From Pyronema omphalodes (taxonomy: Eukaryota; Ascomycota; Pezizomycetes; Pezizales; Pyronemataceae), in contig JAJJXM010000201.1 in the NCBI GenBank assembly GCA_024516155.1, positions 1-16,938 on the forward strand: a DNA stretch of 16,938 nt, written 5' to 3'. This document shows, in pieces, positions 15,741-16,938 of this stretch (position 1 is the first letter of the stretch; every line of letters starts with the position of its first letter). The notes under the pieces were generated by a model. It did not search any database. It worked only from the letters and a program-made list of their open reading frames with translations, and was not told where the DNA came from. The translations under genes and the position numbers were made by a program.

Positions 15741-16169
15741 AAACTACGAACGACACTGATGGAGAACGAAGAAGACGACGAAAGGGCACCTCCTCATACC
15801 TGAGGAGTATTTGGCAATACACGGCTACGATAGGGGCTGCCTCGGAACAAGGGATTCCAAGAAGATGCAGATACGGCGCAAGAGTGTCATCCGGTGTTAC
15901 AGGTTGGGTGAACAGTTGGGCGAGCGATAAGGCAGAGTCTAGTCAGCAAGCAGGAGTGGAATGCAGGACAAGGGCCAACAGTGCATCAGCATGAGACGAC
16001 GTCCAGCAAGGAACGCCACTCAGGAAACCTGTTTGATGGAGCTGATATGACGCGTCCTTGAGCCCAGAGCTGCCAGCTTGAAACCGGACGGCGTTTGCAT
16101 CCACACCAGGGTGTGGCTGCCCGCAAGTGCACGCAGGTGCGGCACATATGTTATCACACAGGAATGTGA

Positions 16170-16186
16170 CGGAGTGATTCACTCCG
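16170..16186 (+). other. 17-base palindrome in R-right
   Basis: CGGAGTGA and TCACTCCG are perfect 8-base arms around one base. The equivalent 4141-4157 keeps the six outer pairs, with one double change. Confidence 0.65.
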
Positions 16187-16636
16187 GTAGGGCATCAGGA
16201 TGCCTTATGATGTCAGTGACCTCTACTTGCAATCGAGATTCTTTCGGGAGATCTATGATGGCGCGACTCATCCGATAAATGACTCATGCGTCATGATCAC
16301 AAAAGTTCATGCATGATGCAGTCAGATGGAGTTGCCCTCTGGTATGACCCATAACCCCAGCACCTCATTGACCACACAGCAACCGCTGACCCCCCCCTGC
16401 ATTTGCGACGACAACAACAATTTCCCCGATTTTCGAATCGGCAATCGATTTCTTACCTCGGAATTACCCCGAATCTCGATTTTCGGAACCCAGCTACCGT
16501 TTACCGTTGAGATTCAGCGGAAAAACGCGATTCTGGGACCTCCGGGCCGGATTCCGGGCACTTTCATCAACACCGCTCCACCACCCGCCCCCCAATCATC
16601 AAACCGACCTTATTTTCGGTTTCGGCATACCGAAAT

Positions 16637-16664
16637 CCCCCCCCCCCCCAAATCCCCCCCCCCC
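16637..16664. repeat. Paired C-homopolymer runs
   Basis: C13 (16637-16649), AAAT, then C11 (16654-16664), with more C runs near 16690-16710. The minus strand therefore has several G runs able to form a G-quadruplex. Run lengths are prone to sequencing error. Confidence 0.8.
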
Positions 16665-16774
16665 ACCAGCAGCACTGGTTGTGGTGATCCCCCAAATTTC
16701 CCCCCCTCCGGACCCCTTTCCTCGCGAGAAATTTTCGTGCTCGCTTAGCAAGAGCCTCCTCACGTGACTCTTCG

Positions 16775-16807
16775 CCATCGCTTACCTCACCACCGGGTAA
16801 GCGATGG
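16775..16807 (+). other. Hairpin that contains a start codon
   Basis: CCATCGCTTACC (16775-16786) and GGTAAGCGATGG (16796-16807) are exact 12-base complements with a 9-base loop. The ATG at 16804-16806 lies in the second arm, so in RNA the start would be base-paired. Confidence 0.75.
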
Positions 16808-16929
16808 ACGCTAACGCACCCATCCCCGCCACGCCCTCGCGTATGCAGGTACCCGAGAATATTTTTAGCCCCGACGAGCTTTCCCAAATCAACGCCCCGC
16901 ACGCTGGCTCCTCCCCATCGCGACTCTAA
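16804..16929 (+). CDS. Short ORF of 41 codons, unrecognised
   Basis: It starts at the ATG inside the 16775-16807 hairpin and ends TAA 16927-16929, with a second TAA following at once. The product begins MDANAPIPATPSRMQ and contains ENIFSPDEL and SSPSRL. I do not recognise it. The LINE ORF1 has IFSP and SSP-x2-RL in the same order near its N-terminus, which is a weak likeness. It may be chance, a short upstream ORF, or a frameshifted 5' end of a larger gene past the window. Confidence 0.25.
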   Translation: MDANAPIPATPSRMQVPENIFSPDELSQINAPHAGSSPSRL

Positions 16930-16938
16930 TAAATCAAC

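Larger units (their letters stand above)
15684..16372 (+). repeat. Repeat R-right: inverted, diverged partner of R-left, split by element A
   Basis: The plus strand aligns with the minus strand of 4656-3960. Its left boundary is exactly the end of A's LTR, so A inserted into this copy; the missing 5' part of R-right would lie beyond A's lost 5' end. Hairpins shared with R-left: 15715-15740 (perfect 9-base stem), 15790-15807, 16101-16116, 16170-16186 and 16191-16204. A TGACTCA site is at 16280-16286. Homology fades near 16372. There is no credible ORF. Confidence 0.65.
16373..16938. other. C-rich unique region with hairpins, no recognised gene
   Basis: No transposon signature that I recognise. 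It holds CCGATT-TTCG-AATCGG (16426-16441), TTTCGG-CATA-CCGAAA (16620-16635), long C runs, an E-box-like CACGTGA near 16760 and a 12-base hairpin at 16775-16807 beside a short ORF. It could be the promoter region of a gene beginning near the window end, or more repeat sequence. Confidence 0.4.

Noticed and set aside
3946..16372. R-left and R-right as terminal inverted repeats of one giant transposon
   Set aside because: Element A's LTR ends inside R-right, so R-right is an interrupted older copy. The two have also diverged far more than TIRs of one active element would, and the interior is a stack of separate retroelements.

Overview
The window looks like repeat-rich DNA of a filamentous fungus. 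Everything I can classify is retrotransposon sequence. There is a Tad1-like LINE with a CCHC-knuckle ORF1, chromodomain Ty3/Gypsy elements (chromoviruses), and (T)TAGGG telomere-like motifs in two LTRs. I see no host gene, rRNA, tRNA or CRISPR array, and I cannot separate Ascomycota from Basidiomycota.

Layout. (1) 1-3544, minus strand: a LINE with an intact ORF1 and an ORF2 that stays open for 688 codons until it leaves the window past the RT YVDD box. A TATA box lies about 200 bases upstream of ORF1. (2) 3946-4872, minus strand: repeat R-left, non-coding and rich in hairpins, with a diverged inverted partner R-right at 15684-16372. (3) 4873-5467, minus strand: LTR' and a scrap of leader from a chromovirus related to element B. 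It abuts the truncated reverse transcriptase of element A. (4) 5468-15683, plus strand: element A, a Ty3/Gypsy relic (end of RT, RNase H, integrase, GPY/F, chromodomain, 531-base 3' LTR) that was interrupted by element B. (5) 7351-14895, plus strand: element B, a full-length chromovirus with two 814-base LTRs and a CCCTC target duplication. B carries decayed gag and pol plus an intact third ORF. (6) 16373-16938: C-rich DNA with hairpins and one 41-codon ORF.

The most interesting unit is element B. Its ORF3 (355 codons) starts at a TAATG stop/start overlap with pol. It carries a Cys/His-rich domain, three GHQQ repeats, an Arg-rich stretch and a predicted C-terminal membrane helix. Its last 34 codons run into the 3' LTR. 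The diverged LTR' encodes the same C-terminal peptide with many synonymous changes, which suggests selection on the protein. B also appears to self-prime as Tf1 does: ten bases just after the 5' LTR are exactly complementary to LTR bases about 37 nt downstream of the TATA box.

Inferred order of events: R copies are old. A inserted into R-right, the LTR' element inserted into A's RT, and B inserted recently into A between the GPY/F region and the chromodomain. No complete autonomous Gypsy element remains. The LINE could be intact, but its 3' part is outside the window.
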